The notes: generated by a model from the letters alone, not told the origin. Numbered from the stretch's first letter, positions 1 to 5,869 are shown. The stretch is DNA of 9,793 nucleotides from Treponema sp. UBA7590 (GCA_002478955.1 DLKK01000029.1:14176-23968), one strand, 5' to 3'. A program made the numbers and translations.

Positions 1-2020
1 CAACCGCCGGAAGAAGCAGATTTTTCCGCACATATTCAACGGCATCTTTTGCGACATCTGTTCCATAGGCTTGCCAGCCATTTTCCTGCGCGGCAGAAAG
101 AAACGGTCCGTAGGCGCAACCGATGTCAAGAATCCGCGGAGAGGAATTTCTATTCAGTTTTAACATTCCATTGATTTCCTGGATGCGTTTTATGCAGTTT
201 TTCTTGATAAAATCAAAGTCTTCCAGGTAAGTTTTTCCATATTGTCTTTTGTATTGTTCCGCAAAATATTCTTTTTCATATTTCATTGGAAGCGAACTGT
301 TCCACGAAATATAGATAATTCCACATCCGGCGCATCTTCTGAAAGTGCGTTCCGGCGTCCGCGCGACAACCTCATCGACATTTTGTTTTTTTCCGCAGAC
401 CGGACAAAAATATCTTTTTCCGTGCGAAAGTTTTTTCACAAAATCTGAAAGCGATTCTTGTTTACGGCAAATTTTTTCAGTTATTTTTTGCGGAAAGAAT
501 TTTTCAATGTCGTCAAAAAAACGCAGAGAAGATCCATTCTTTAACTCATCAGCAGAAAGCATTGCAAATCCGTATTTTCTTGAAAGATTTTCATGAAGTT
601 TTGAAGTTGGAAGCAGAACCACGGCGCAACCCGCAGCCAAAGCCTCAAAAGCGGTAAGCCCATAATGAGTTGCGACAAGATCGAATTCACAGAGTTTTTC
701 GCGGAGGCACGAAACTGGCTGTAAAAAAGAAACGTTTTTTATCTCAGGCAGATTTTCTTTTTGTGAAGAAATTACTGTGACTTTTTTTCCGGCGCTGGAA
801 AAATAATTTGCGGCAAGGAGCGAGAGAGCGGCTGGATCTTCACCGCCGACAGAAACGAGAACTGACTCAATTTTTTGCGGGCGGCAAGCTTTTTTCGCCT
901 TCGGTTTTACGATGAATCCTTCATCAATGAGATTTGGCTCCCGTAAAATTCCAAAAGATGGGATTATATCCAGAAGATAATCGCTGAAAAAATAAAAATC
1001 TCCACCGTCGTCAATGTCCACAAGATTTGCAACATCCCGGAGTTTCTGTGCGGTTTCAGAATCCATTTTAAAAAGATCCGCTACAATCAATGCAAATTCG
1101 TTCTGTTCCGGAAAAGTGTGGATTATCTGGTTCGGGTTCAAGCCTGAATCAATAAATTCCGAGACAATATTTTCCGTTTCTTTAATTTCGGGATTTTCCG
1201 GAATATATATAAAACATTCAGAATTTTTCGCGGCTTCAAGGCATCTTCTTAGGTGTCCTGTTCCGTGACCTTTTTTTGTGCTTGGAAAAAACAAGATTGT
1301 ATCGTGAACATCCGGGTCAGAGACAGCAGAAATTATTTCCTCGGTTGTATACGGAGATGAAGGAGCTTTTCCGGCTGAAAGTTTTGAGACAACAGAAACT
1401 GCTCTTCTGTAATCTGAAGGAGTATCGATTGTTGTGCGGAATTCAGGAAAATAAAAACGCGAAGGTGCTTTGTAAAAAAGACTCGTAAATCTTGTCTTGT
1501 GGTTATACAGAGCCGGCCCGACATGTTCATGGTCGTAAGGGTCATTTGTTTCTGTGGCAGCTTTCAAAAGAGACTCCGCATCAAAAATCTCAACACCACT
1601 TCCGTGCGGAAGTCCTGTCCAAGTCATATAGTCGCATTTCTGAATCTGATTCTGCTTAAAATATTCGCCTACAAGTGCCTGAGCCGCCTCATAGAAAAGA
1701 AAAGGATTGTCCGCGGTCGCACGAAGAACCGTCTTGCACCCGATTTTTCTAATCGCGATGCAAAAACGTTCCAGAACATCCTCAAGCGGACCTTTTATGA
1801 TTTTCCATCCATGCAGAAGCGCAAGCGGCTGAAGTTTCGGGAAGGAATCATCATCGGTTACAACAACGTAATTTCCGGCTTCAATTTTTTTCATTGAATC
1901 CATTGTCCATTCAAAGACAGTTTTTCCGCCAAGTTTCTTTAACGCCTTGCCGGGAAGTCTTGAGGAAGAGATTCTGCACTGAATTATTACCGCCAGGTCC
2001 TGAATATTTTTATTCTTCAT
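1..2020 (-). CDS. Multidomain sugar-nucleotide enzyme: SpsF-type cytidylyltransferase + SpsG/PseG-like domain + zinc ribbon + SAM methyltransferase (3' end outside window)
   Basis: I translated the reverse strand from 2020 to 1 and found 673 codons with no stop; the C-terminus lies outside the window. The ATG at 2020 is the only possible start because the codon just before it is TAA. Residues about 8-230 look like a CMP-sugar/SpsF nucleotidyltransferase: IIQCRISSSRLPGKALKKLG near residue 12, RATADNPF at 100-107, PHGSGVEIF at 138-146 and TIDTPSDY at 197-204. Residues about 240-500 resemble SpsG/PseG GT-B folds: GHGTGHLRRC at 251-260, SVGGEDP near 390, and HYGLTAFEALAAGCAVVLLP at 452-471. C539/C542 and C563/C566 form a zinc ribbon, followed by class I methyltransferase motif I (ILDIGCAYGPF, 630-640). 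The start overlaps the end of the upstream glycosyltransferase gene by 11 bp, which suggests translational coupling. The likely role is cytoplasmic synthesis or modification of an activated sugar for a surface or flagellar glycan. The substrate cannot be read from sequence. Confidence 0.85.
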   Translation of the reverse strand, partial: MKNKNIQDLAVIIQCRISSSRLPGKALKKLGGKTVFEWTMDSMKKIEAGNYVVVTDDDSFPKLQPLALLHGWKIIKGPLEDVLERFCIAIRKIGCKTVLRATADNPFLFYEAAQALVGEYFKQNQIQKCDYMTWTGLPHGSGVEIFDAESLLKAATETNDPYDHEHVGPALYNHKTRFTSLFYKAPSRFYFPEFRTTIDTPSDYRRAVSVVSKLSAGKAPSSPYTTEEIISAVSDPDVHDTILFFPSTKKGHGTGHLRRCLEAAKNSECFIYIPENPEIKETENIVSEFIDSGLNPNQIIHTFPEQNEFALIVADLFKMDSETAQKLRDVANLVDIDDGGDFYFFSDYLLDIIPSFGILREPNLIDEGFIVKPKAKKACRPQKIESVLVSVGGEDPAALSLLAANYFSSAGKKVTVISSQKENLPEIKNVSFLQPVSCLREKLCEFDLVATHYGLTAFEALAAGCAVVLLPTSKLHENLSRKYGFAMLSADELKNGSSLRFFDDIEKFFPQKITEKICRKQESLSDFVKKLSHGKRYFCPVCGKKQNVDEVVARTPERTFRRCAGCGIIYISWNSSLPMKYEKEYFAEQYKRQYGKTYLEDFDFIKKNCIKRIQEINGMLKLNRNSSPRILDIGCAYGPFLSAAQENGWQAYGTDVAKDAVEYVRKNLLLPAV

Positions 2021-2975
2021 TTAGATTCGTCCAGTTTTCTATTAAGTATTGCATATCTTTTTTAAATCTGAATTGATTTTTTTTAACCCATTGAAAAGCT
2101 TCGTTAAACTGGCTCAACGCCTCGAAAATACCACATTTGCTCTTGAAATAAAATCCCGGAAACGAAAAACGACTTACAGCTCCGTGGTCATCCCGGAATT
2201 TAGGAAGAACATTCTTCAAGTAAAAACGGATGTACGACATGTCCGGCGCACTTTTTTCAAGCGGAATATCCTCTGTGTATGAAATGTGGAATTTTGTAGT
2301 TATTGAAATTTTTTCTCCCCAAAGCCAAGCCCGCAAAGCAAGATCAACGTTCTGCCAATAAGATGAAGAAATTGTGTAATCAAATCCTCCAAGATTTATG
2401 AATTTTTCACGGTTATAAATTCCAACAAAATCAAAAGGATAAAGAGTCGCCATTCCATCAAGGACTGACTGCTCCGGTTTTATAAAAAATTTTCCTTTAT
2501 GCGCCTCCGGAATAAAATTCACGATAATCGAAATTCCATCTTTGTCAACAAGCCGCGGGACAACGCAGAAATTATTGCCCTTCAGGATGTTTTCCGCAAG
2601 ATTTTTTGTAAGAAAACCTTTTGGAATATTGAAACAATCCCTTAAAACAATAAAATATTTTGAGTCAAACTCTGAAATACACGCATTTATAAGGCTGCCT
2701 TCAGAAGAAGCCTCTCGCGGAATAATAAATTTCACTGAAGGATAACGGCGCGAAATTTCTTCAATATTGAAACTTTCAGAATCCGGCTCAACAGAAACAA
2801 CTGACCTGAATCCGCATTGAATCAGGCTGTCAAAAATCTGAGTTTTTAAATGGCTTCCGCTGCGGTTCAAGAGAATTGCCGTAATATCAAGCTGAAAATC
2901 AGGGTTTTCGCCCCTTCCCCAAAGAACTGTGCGGTTTATTTCGTATTCGTTAAAAGTTGAAGGTATATCAAACAT
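2010..2975 (-). CDS. Glycosyltransferase family 2-like protein
   Basis: The protein has 321 residues. It has a Rossmann-like start (LDITAILLNRSG, residues 29-40) and the usual GT2/GT-A C-terminal acceptor region: DFVGIYNREKFINLGGFD at about 182-199 followed by NVDLALRAWLWGEKI at 209-223, which matches the common GGFD...(E/x)D-x-x-L-x-x-R pattern. The metal-binding DxD is not clear; LRDC at 111-114 is the best candidate, so donor chemistry is uncertain. No signal peptide or membrane segment is seen, so it is probably cytoplasmic or peripheral. A ribosome site AAGGGAAA precedes the ATG. It lies upstream of, and overlaps by 11 bp, the SpsF/SpsG/methyltransferase gene, so both probably act on the same glycan. 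Its 5' flank is the presumed prophage border, so its native promoter may have been displaced or altered by integration. Confidence 0.7.
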   Translation of the reverse strand: MFDIPSTFNEYEINRTVLWGRGENPDFQLDITAILLNRSGSHLKTQIFDSLIQCGFRSVVSVEPDSESFNIEEISRRYPSVKFIIPREASSEGSLINACISEFDSKYFIVLRDCFNIPKGFLTKNLAENILKGNNFCVVPRLVDKDGISIIVNFIPEAHKGKFFIKPEQSVLDGMATLYPFDFVGIYNREKFINLGGFDYTISSSYWQNVDLALRAWLWGEKISITTKFHISYTEDIPLEKSAPDMSYIRFYLKNVLPKFRDDHGAVSRFSFPGFYFKSKCGIFEALSQFNEAFQWVKKNQFRFKKDMQYLIENWTNLNEE

Positions 2976-3109
2976 TTTTTTTATTTCCCTTTATATTGCA
3001 CTAAACATACAACCTATTGTTCTATACAAAATACTATACATAAGTATCAGTTCCATTTTCATTTGGCTACAATTCTGGCAACACACGTCTTTTTAGCCTA
3101 CGCATTTGG
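2976..3109. other. Host/prophage border region, candidate attachment site
   Basis: This 134-bp gap lies between a host-like glycan gene and the phage repressor, both on the minus strand. It contains an AT-rich part (3000-3060), which may carry the promoter of the glycosyltransferase gene (on the minus strand TATAGT and TTGTAT-like hexamers occur, none convincing), and a repeat cluster at 3060-3120. No tRNA gene is visible. An att site is inferred only from position and repeats; the other end of the prophage is not in the window. Confidence 0.35.
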
Positions 3110-3114
3110 CTACA
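3060..3114 (+). repeat. 12-bp direct repeat CATTTGGCTACA (3060-3071 and 3103-3114) plus related copy TGGCAACACACG (3076-3087)
   Basis: The two 12-bp copies are identical and start 43 bp apart. The second copy continues as TGGCTACACACG (3107-3118), which matches the middle motif TGGCAACACACG at 11 of 12 positions. TAGCC (3094-3098) and GGCTA (3108-3112) also form an inverted repeat. The second copy overlaps the repressor stop codon. Such clusters are compatible with recombinase core or arm sites, but no protein partner is seen here. Confidence 0.5.
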
Positions 3115-3460
3115 CACGCGTGTCAAGGCTGCCTTTCTGCTCCATTATGAACCTTGCGTTGCTAAGGATGAACTGCTTCTGCTCGCTTGTGAGCCGGCGG
3201 AAAATCTCTATAAGCTCCCTTTCTTCCGGGGCAAGAACCAGCTTTACGCCTCCGTCCTCATTGTCGCCGTTTATGAGCCATTCAACGGACACACCGAAAA
3301 AATGCGCAACCTTTATCGCATATTCCGCGTTCGGGATTGAATTTTGTTTTCCCCAGCTTCTTACAGAAGATTCTGAAATGCCTGTTGCCCGGCACAAATC
3401 AGAACGTTTTATTTTTTTTTCATTTAATAAATTATCAAGTCTTGTAGTAAATTCACTCAT
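3110..3460 (-). CDS. CI-like phage repressor, XRE-family helix-turn-helix
   Basis: The protein has 116 residues with an N-terminal XRE/Cro-CI helix-turn-helix at about 5-63: RLDNLLNEKKIKRSDLCRAT, then GISESSVRSWGKQNSIPNAE and FFGVSVEWLINGD. The C-terminal half (APEERELIEIFRRLTSEQKQ and on) is a short helical region of the type common in small phage repressors; there is no S24 peptidase domain, so RecA-triggered self-cleavage is not expected. An AGGGAAA ribosome site precedes the ATG at 3460. The gene is divergent from the early operon across a 220-bp region full of dyads, the standard layout of a lysogeny switch. It probably represses the plus-strand promoter and regulates itself. Confidence 0.88.
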   Translation of the reverse strand: MSEFTTRLDNLLNEKKIKRSDLCRATGISESSVRSWGKQNSIPNAEYAIKVAHFFGVSVEWLINGDNEDGGVKLVLAPEERELIEIFRRLTSEQKQFILSNARFIMEQKGSLDTRV

Positions 3461-3526
3461 TTTTGTTTTTCCCTAGACAATAAATCGGCAAAAAAAGCCT
3501 AATATTTTACAAAAAACTAAAAAAAT

Positions 3527-3540
3527 CGTTTAATTAAGCA
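3527..3540. promoter_or_regulatory. Operator-like dyad 1, CGTTTAATTAAGCA
   Basis: Imperfect dyad CGTTTA-AT-TAAGCA, related to the perfect-armed dyad at 3588-3601. The two centres are 61 bp apart and flank the TTGACA hexamer at 3549. The flanks extend the resemblance: 3524-3539 and the reverse complement of 3589-3604 match at 14 of 16 positions. Likely bound by the adjacent repressor or by the second HTH protein. Confidence 0.5.
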
Positions 3541-3587
3541 TTTTTTATTTGACATATTTTTAATTACACGATAACGTAAAGATATAC

Positions 3588-3601
3588 CGCTTATTTAAGC
3601 G
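3588..3601. promoter_or_regulatory. Operator-like dyad 2, CGCTTATTTAAGCG
   Basis: Arms CGCTTA and TAAGCG are perfect reverse complements around a central TT. The site lies downstream of the presumed rightward -35/-10 region, where bound repressor would block transcription. It shares its half-site with the dyad at 3527-3540. Confidence 0.55.
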
Positions 3602-3614
3602 ATTAAAGTTTCGC

Positions 3615-3634
3615 ATTGATACTATAGTATCAAT
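3615..3634. promoter_or_regulatory. Perfect 20-bp palindrome centred on TATA
   Basis: ATTGATACTATAGTATCAAT is its own reverse complement over all 20 bases. Its half-site differs from the CGCTTA sites, so a second DNA-binding protein may use it (candidates in the window: the HTH proteins encoded at 3681 and 4029). TATAGT inside it could also act as a -10 element in either direction. A partial relative, TACTATACATAAGTATC, is seen at 3032-3048. Confidence 0.6.
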
Positions 3635-3659
3635 AAATTCCGCTTGACAGCGGAATTTA
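3634..3659 (+). promoter_or_regulatory. Leader hairpin before the first early gene
   Basis: An 11-bp perfect stem (3634-3644 with 3649-3659, core AATTCCGCT/AGCGGAATT) closes a TGAC tetraloop. It abuts the 20-bp palindrome and ends 7 bp before the ribosome site GGGG (3667-3670) of the next gene. There is no U-run after it, so it is not an intrinsic terminator. It may stabilise the mRNA or be a DNA-level protein site. Confidence 0.55.
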
Positions 3660-3680
3660 GAAACAAGGGGAAATCACAAT

Positions 3681-3890
3681 ATGGATATGGAAGAATTTTT
3701 GGGCGCGGCTACAAGCCAGCCGTGCTTCACCGAAGAGGTGTTCACTGTAAAGGAGGCGGCGGACTTCCTTAAAGTAACGCCGGTGTTCCTTTACAAGCTT
3801 ACAGGCAGAAAAAAGATACCTTGCCATCACTTGGGCAAGAAACTGCTTTTCATAAAGTCGGAGCTTCTGGATTTTCTCAGGACACTCTGA
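3681..3890 (+). CDS. Excisionase/MerR-like helix-turn-helix protein (HTH_17 type)
   Basis: The protein has 69 residues. Residues 21-69 fit the compact winged-helix HTH_17 pattern: FTVKEAADFLKVTPVFLYKL, then KKIPCHHLGKKLLFIKSELL and a final LDFLRTL. This family includes phage excisionases, Cox-like regulators and small DNA-binding adaptors. The start ATG follows AAGGGG (3665-3670) by 10 nt; an in-frame ATG at 3687 is an alternative. It is the first gene of the rightward transcript, just past the operator region, a place often held by Cro/Cox/Xis proteins. Whether it acts in excision, in lysis-lysogeny control or both cannot be told because the integrase is not in the window. Confidence 0.8.
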   Translation: MDMEEFLGAATSQPCFTEEVFTVKEAADFLKVTPVFLYKLTGRKKIPCHHLGKKLLFIKSELLDFLRTL

Positions 3891-3893
3891 CGA

Positions 3894-3940
3894 GATACGG
3901 AACGGATGGGTCTAGTAGTCTTTCCTACCCGTTCCGTATC
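3894..3940 (+). ncRNA. Long hairpin 1 of a two-hairpin kissing-loop RNA element
   Basis: Arms GATACGGAACGG (3894-3905) and CCGTTCCGTATC (3929-3940) are perfect complements; the stem goes on with ATGGG/CCTAC (one mismatch and one G-U) to a 13-nt loop at 3911-3923. It starts 3 bases after the stop of the HTH gene. The loop holds GTAGTCTT (3915-3922), the exact reverse complement of AAGACTAC (3982-3989) in the loop of the next hairpin. No U-run follows, so on its own it is not a terminator. Confidence 0.65.
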
Positions 3941-3967
3941 CATACGCGGGATGGGGGTGCTTCCCCT

Positions 3968-4009
3968 GGGCGGTTCCGGCTAAGACTACAAGCCGGTTCC
4001 GCCCTTTTT
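3968..4009 (+). terminator. Intrinsic terminator, possibly an attenuator (hairpin 2 of the kissing-loop element)
   Basis: GGGCGGTTCCGGCT (3968-3981) pairs with AGCCGGTTCCGCCC (3991-4004) as two 6-bp or longer GC-rich helices around a TT/TT internal loop, and TTTTT (4005-4009) follows. That is a good rho-independent terminator between the first early gene and the rest of the operon. Its loop (AAGACTACA) is complementary to the loop of the hairpin at 3894-3940, and GTTCCG in both arms could instead pair with CGGAAC of that hairpin, so termination may be conditional. Confidence 0.75.
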
Positions 4010-4018
4010 AGGGTCTAT

Positions 4019-4025
4019 GGAGGTG
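4019..4025 (+). promoter_or_regulatory. Ribosome binding site GGAGGTG deciding the start at 4029
   Basis: This is the only canonical GGAGG site in the operon. It lies inside the longer reading frame that could begin at ATG 4017, so the true start is ATG 4029, 5 nt after GGAGG. Confidence 0.8.
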
Positions 4026-4028
4026 AAT

Positions 4029-4259
4029 ATGACGGCAAAAGAAGTATTTGGAAAAGGGCTTTCCATAATGATGGAGCGGACAGGCGCGAACACCAAAAAG
4101 GTCGCGCTGTTCACCGGAATATCGCAGAGGCAGATGGACAGGCTTGCGAACGGCGAGAGCTTCCCGACAACGGACAAGGTGCTCCAGAAGCTCGCGAAGT
4201 ATTTCCACGTTGAGGAATCTGACATCCTGGCGTTCGGGCTTGGTTTGTGTGGTGAATAA
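4029..4259 (+). CDS. Small XRE-family DNA-binding protein
   Basis: The protein has 76 residues from ATG 4029 (the upstream ATG at 4017 overlaps the ribosome site and is rejected). Residues 12-67 form a helix-turn-helix: GANTKKVALFTGISQRQMDR, NGESFPTTDKVLQKLAKYFH, VEESDILAF. This is the Cro/XRE style with almost nothing outside the DNA-binding domain. It lies just after the terminator at 3968-4009, so its expression probably depends on readthrough or on loss of that terminator. It may be the Cro-like antagonist of the 3110-3460 repressor or an activator of the later operon; the sequence cannot decide. Confidence 0.8.
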   Translation: MTAKEVFGKGLSIMMERTGANTKKVALFTGISQRQMDRLANGESFPTTDKVLQKLAKYFHVEESDILAFGLGLCGE

Positions 4260-4261
4260 TT

Positions 4262-4286
4262 CCGCTAAGGGATGGATTTATAGCGG
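4262..4286 (+). other. Small inverted repeat CCGCTA...TAGCGG in the leader of the membrane-protein gene
   Basis: Arms at 4262-4267 and 4281-4286 are perfect 6-bp complements. TCCGC (4261-4265) could alternatively pair with GCGGA (4291-4295). The function is unknown and the stem is short. Confidence 0.3.
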
Positions 4287-4344
4287 CAAAGCGGAAAGAC
4301 GCTTGGCAAGCCGGACAGACGGCAAACCTTTACAGGGGGAAACA

Positions 4345-4512
4345 ATGAGAAAGGTTGCAAGAAAAGAAAACCGCCGGATTCTTAATCAGAGAAGAGACAT
4401 CTGGCATGTGACAAGGGAACTCGAGACGGCTGACTATATAGCAGGTGTCGCGGTTGTGGTCGCGCTTATGACTTTCATAAGTTTTTTCAGAATCTGTATC
4501 TTGGGGGCTTAA
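4345..4512 (+). CDS. Small single-pass membrane protein of unknown function
   Basis: The protein has 55 residues. It begins with a basic stretch (MRKVARKENRRILNQRRD, 1-18) and then has one hydrophobic segment at about 31-53 (IAGVAVVVALMTFISFFRIC), ending GA. The positive-inside rule predicts the N-terminus in the cytoplasm. The start is chosen from AGGGGGA (4334-4340) 5 nt before ATG; the same frame is open further upstream, but that part overlaps the XRE gene in another frame and has no ribosome site. Small membrane proteins in prophage early regions include superinfection-exclusion and regulatory peptides, but no family is recognised here. Its stop is 2 bases before the next start. Confidence 0.65.
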   Translation: MRKVARKENRRILNQRRDIWHVTRELETADYIAGVAVVVALMTFISFFRICILGA

Positions 4513-4514
4513 AA

Positions 4515-5177
4515 ATGGGAAAAGTATTCATAAAGAACGTAAATATCGTTCTGCCGGTGCGCGGACGTGGCTACAGAATCAGGACAGAGCACGAGCTTGG
4601 AATTGTGGACGTGAAAAAGACATACACGCTTCCGGGGCTTCTAAAGAATAGGGAGAACGTAAGAATCGGGGATTCTGTGGTTCTTCCTGAATTCTCTGTT
4701 CCAGAAACAATAATGGGCGGGAAAAACACAATGAGCTTTGACACTCAGACTATAAAAGACGTGGCGACTGTATATGACATAAAGGACGGAAAACTGTATC
4801 TGGTCTTTAACCACGGCCTTTTTGAATCTGCCATTGACAACAACAACGAGAAAGAATGGAAAGACACACAGCTCTGCGCATACCTTGAACAAGCATTTGC
4901 GCCCGCTATGGAAAAAGCCGGGATTCCAGTCTCGGAAATCTCCTTGCTGTCAAAAGATGAGTTATCCGGGGATAACCAGCTTCCATTCTTCAGGAACGGA
5001 AAAAACAGAATCGCATTTGTTAAAGATGAAGACCATACAATTTGGTACTGGCTAAAGACACCTTGTAAAGCGGCGTCTGCGGCGAGTTTCTGTGTTGCGG
5101 ACGACGATGGCTATTCCGGCTACGGCTACGCGAGCGATGCGTACAATTTTGTCCGTCCCCGCTTTGTAATCGCATAA
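4515..5177 (+). CDS. DUF6273-like (C-type-lectin-style) domain protein
   Basis: The protein has 220 residues. The C-terminal signature is WYWLKTP (177-183), then a small-residue stretch SAASFCVADDDGYSGYGY (188-205), then VRPRFVIA (213-220). This is the W-x-L-(K/R)-(S/T)-P ... DG ... (V)RP-x-F pattern of DUF6273, found in clostridia, treponemes and their phages. The middle (GKLYLVFNHGL, 92-102; then W115, LCAYLEQAF, 120-128) fits the same family. No signal peptide is seen, so it probably does not use the Sec pathway by itself. Start: GGGGG (4503-4507) and ATG 4515, 2 bases after the membrane-protein stop. It does not belong to the recombination functions around it and may be an accessory (moron) gene. 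DUF6273 proteins resemble hypervariable lectin-fold proteins; no reverse transcriptase or template repeat was found here. Confidence 0.6.
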   Translation: MGKVFIKNVNIVLPVRGRGYRIRTEHELGIVDVKKTYTLPGLLKNRENVRIGDSVVLPEFSVPETIMGGKNTMSFDTQTIKDVATVYDIKDGKLYLVFNHGLFESAIDNNNEKEWKDTQLCAYLEQAFAPAMEKAGIPVSEISLLSKDELSGDNQLPFFRNGKNRIAFVKDEDHTIWYWLKTPCKAASAASFCVADDDGYSGYGYASDAYNFVRPRFVIA

Positions 5178-5185
5178 CTTCAATC

Positions 5186-5204
5186 TGCCGGGCTTGTCCC
5201 GGCA
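5186..5204 (+). promoter_or_regulatory. Intergenic mRNA hairpin
   Basis: TGCCGGG (5186-5192) and CCCGGCA (5198-5204) make a perfect 7-bp stem with loop CTTGT, between the DUF6273-like gene and the RecT gene. The downstream bases are A-rich and not U-rich, so it is not a rightward terminator. It could set mRNA stability or mark a processing point. Confidence 0.5.
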
Positions 5205-5224
5205 ACAAAAAAGGAAAGAAAAAA

Positions 5225-5869
5225 ATGGAAGAAGAAAAAAAAGAGGTTGCGGAGATAACAGCGTCAACAATGATGCCTGCCACATTCAACAACCGTTACC
5301 AGATGAGCAAGATTCTTGTACAGTCCGGCTTAATGCCAAAAAGCATGGACACAGCGGAAAAGGTCTGCGTCGCATTGCAGTACGGCTTTGAGCTTGGACT
5401 GTCACCAATGGTGAGCGTGAACAACATTTCTGTTGTGAACGGAAAGCCGACACTTGGAGCTGACATAATGCACGCCATTGTACGCCACGCAAAGGAATAT
5501 GGCGGCGTTGAGTGGGTGTGCCAGGATGACAAGCGGGCTGAATGTATCGTGCACCGCATAAACGCGAACTACAAGGAAGACGTGCGCGGTGTATTCACAA
5601 TGGAGATGGCACAGAAGGCAGGGCTAGACAAAAAGGACAACTGGAAGAACTACCCGGCGCGCATGCTGAAGCACCGTGCGCTTTCGTATGCGTTGCGTGA
5701 CGCGTTCCCTGATGTCCTTGCCGGAATATATTCACCTGACGAGATAGAGGCGGAGACAGCCCCGGAAATACGGAACATAACACCGCCGGAAGAACAGCTG
5801 AAATCCGCGGAGACAGCAACACCAAAGACAACACAGACAACGGCAGTTGTGCCGGACGAGATATTCTAA
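5225..5869 (+). CDS. recT: RecT-family single-strand annealing recombinase
   Basis: The protein has 214 residues. The conserved core is clear: ALQYGFELGLSPMVSVNNIS (50-69), VVNGKPTLGADIMHAIVRHA (70-89), VFTMEMAQKAGLDKKDNW (123-140) and KNYPARMLKHRALSYALRD (141-159) with FPDVLAGIYSPDEI (161-174). This pattern is typical of phage RecT proteins that anneal complementary single strands during replication and recombination. The last residues, VPDEIF, look like an acidic-hydrophobic tail. No RecE-type exonuclease is recognisable upstream; the neighbouring SSB-like and VRR-NUC genes may complete the module. The start follows AAAAAAGGAAAG, and an upstream hairpin (5186-5204) sets it off from the previous gene. 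Confidence 0.85.
   Translation: MEEEKKEVAEITASTMMPATFNNRYQMSKILVQSGLMPKSMDTAEKVCVALQYGFELGLSPMVSVNNISVVNGKPTLGADIMHAIVRHAKEYGGVEWVCQDDKRAECIVHRINANYKEDVRGVFTMEMAQKAGLDKKDNWKNYPARMLKHRALSYALRDAFPDVLAGIYSPDEIEAETAPEIRNITPPEEQLKSAETATPKTTQTTAVVPDEIF

Larger units (their letters stand above)
3461..3680. promoter_or_regulatory. Divergent lysogeny-switch control region
   Basis: This 220-bp AT-rich gap separates the repressor from the first rightward gene. A good -35 hexamer TTGACA lies at 3549-3554; 17 bp later is only a weak -10 (TAACGT, 3572-3577), so the exact rightward promoter is unsure. Dyads at 3527-3540, 3588-3601 and 3615-3634 and a hairpin at 3634-3659 are listed separately. A leftward repressor promoter must also lie here, but AT-richness prevents a firm choice. 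Confidence 0.7.

Noticed and set aside
3030..3050. TACTATACATAAGTATC as another copy of the 20-bp palindrome
   Set aside because: Only 5-bp arms pair (ATACT/AGTAT) with a 7-nt centre; too weak in an AT-rich gap to call an operator.
3063..3476. Plus-strand frame antisense to the repressor
   Set aside because: It is a shadow of the repressor gene, with no plausible domain or ribosome site.
3821..4213. 130-aa plus-strand open frame across the HTH gene end, hairpins and XRE gene
   Set aside because: It runs through a terminator and two real genes in another frame and has no ribosome site.
4144..4344. Upstream extension of the small membrane protein frame
   Set aside because: It overlaps the XRE gene and has Arg/Ser-rich shadow composition; the good ribosome site points to ATG 4345.
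4515..5177. Complete diversity-generating retroelement
   Set aside because: No reverse transcriptase, accessory gene or template repeat seen in the window.
5186..5204. Hairpin considered as a transcription terminator
   Set aside because: A-rich and not U-rich downstream sequence; kept only as an mRNA hairpin.
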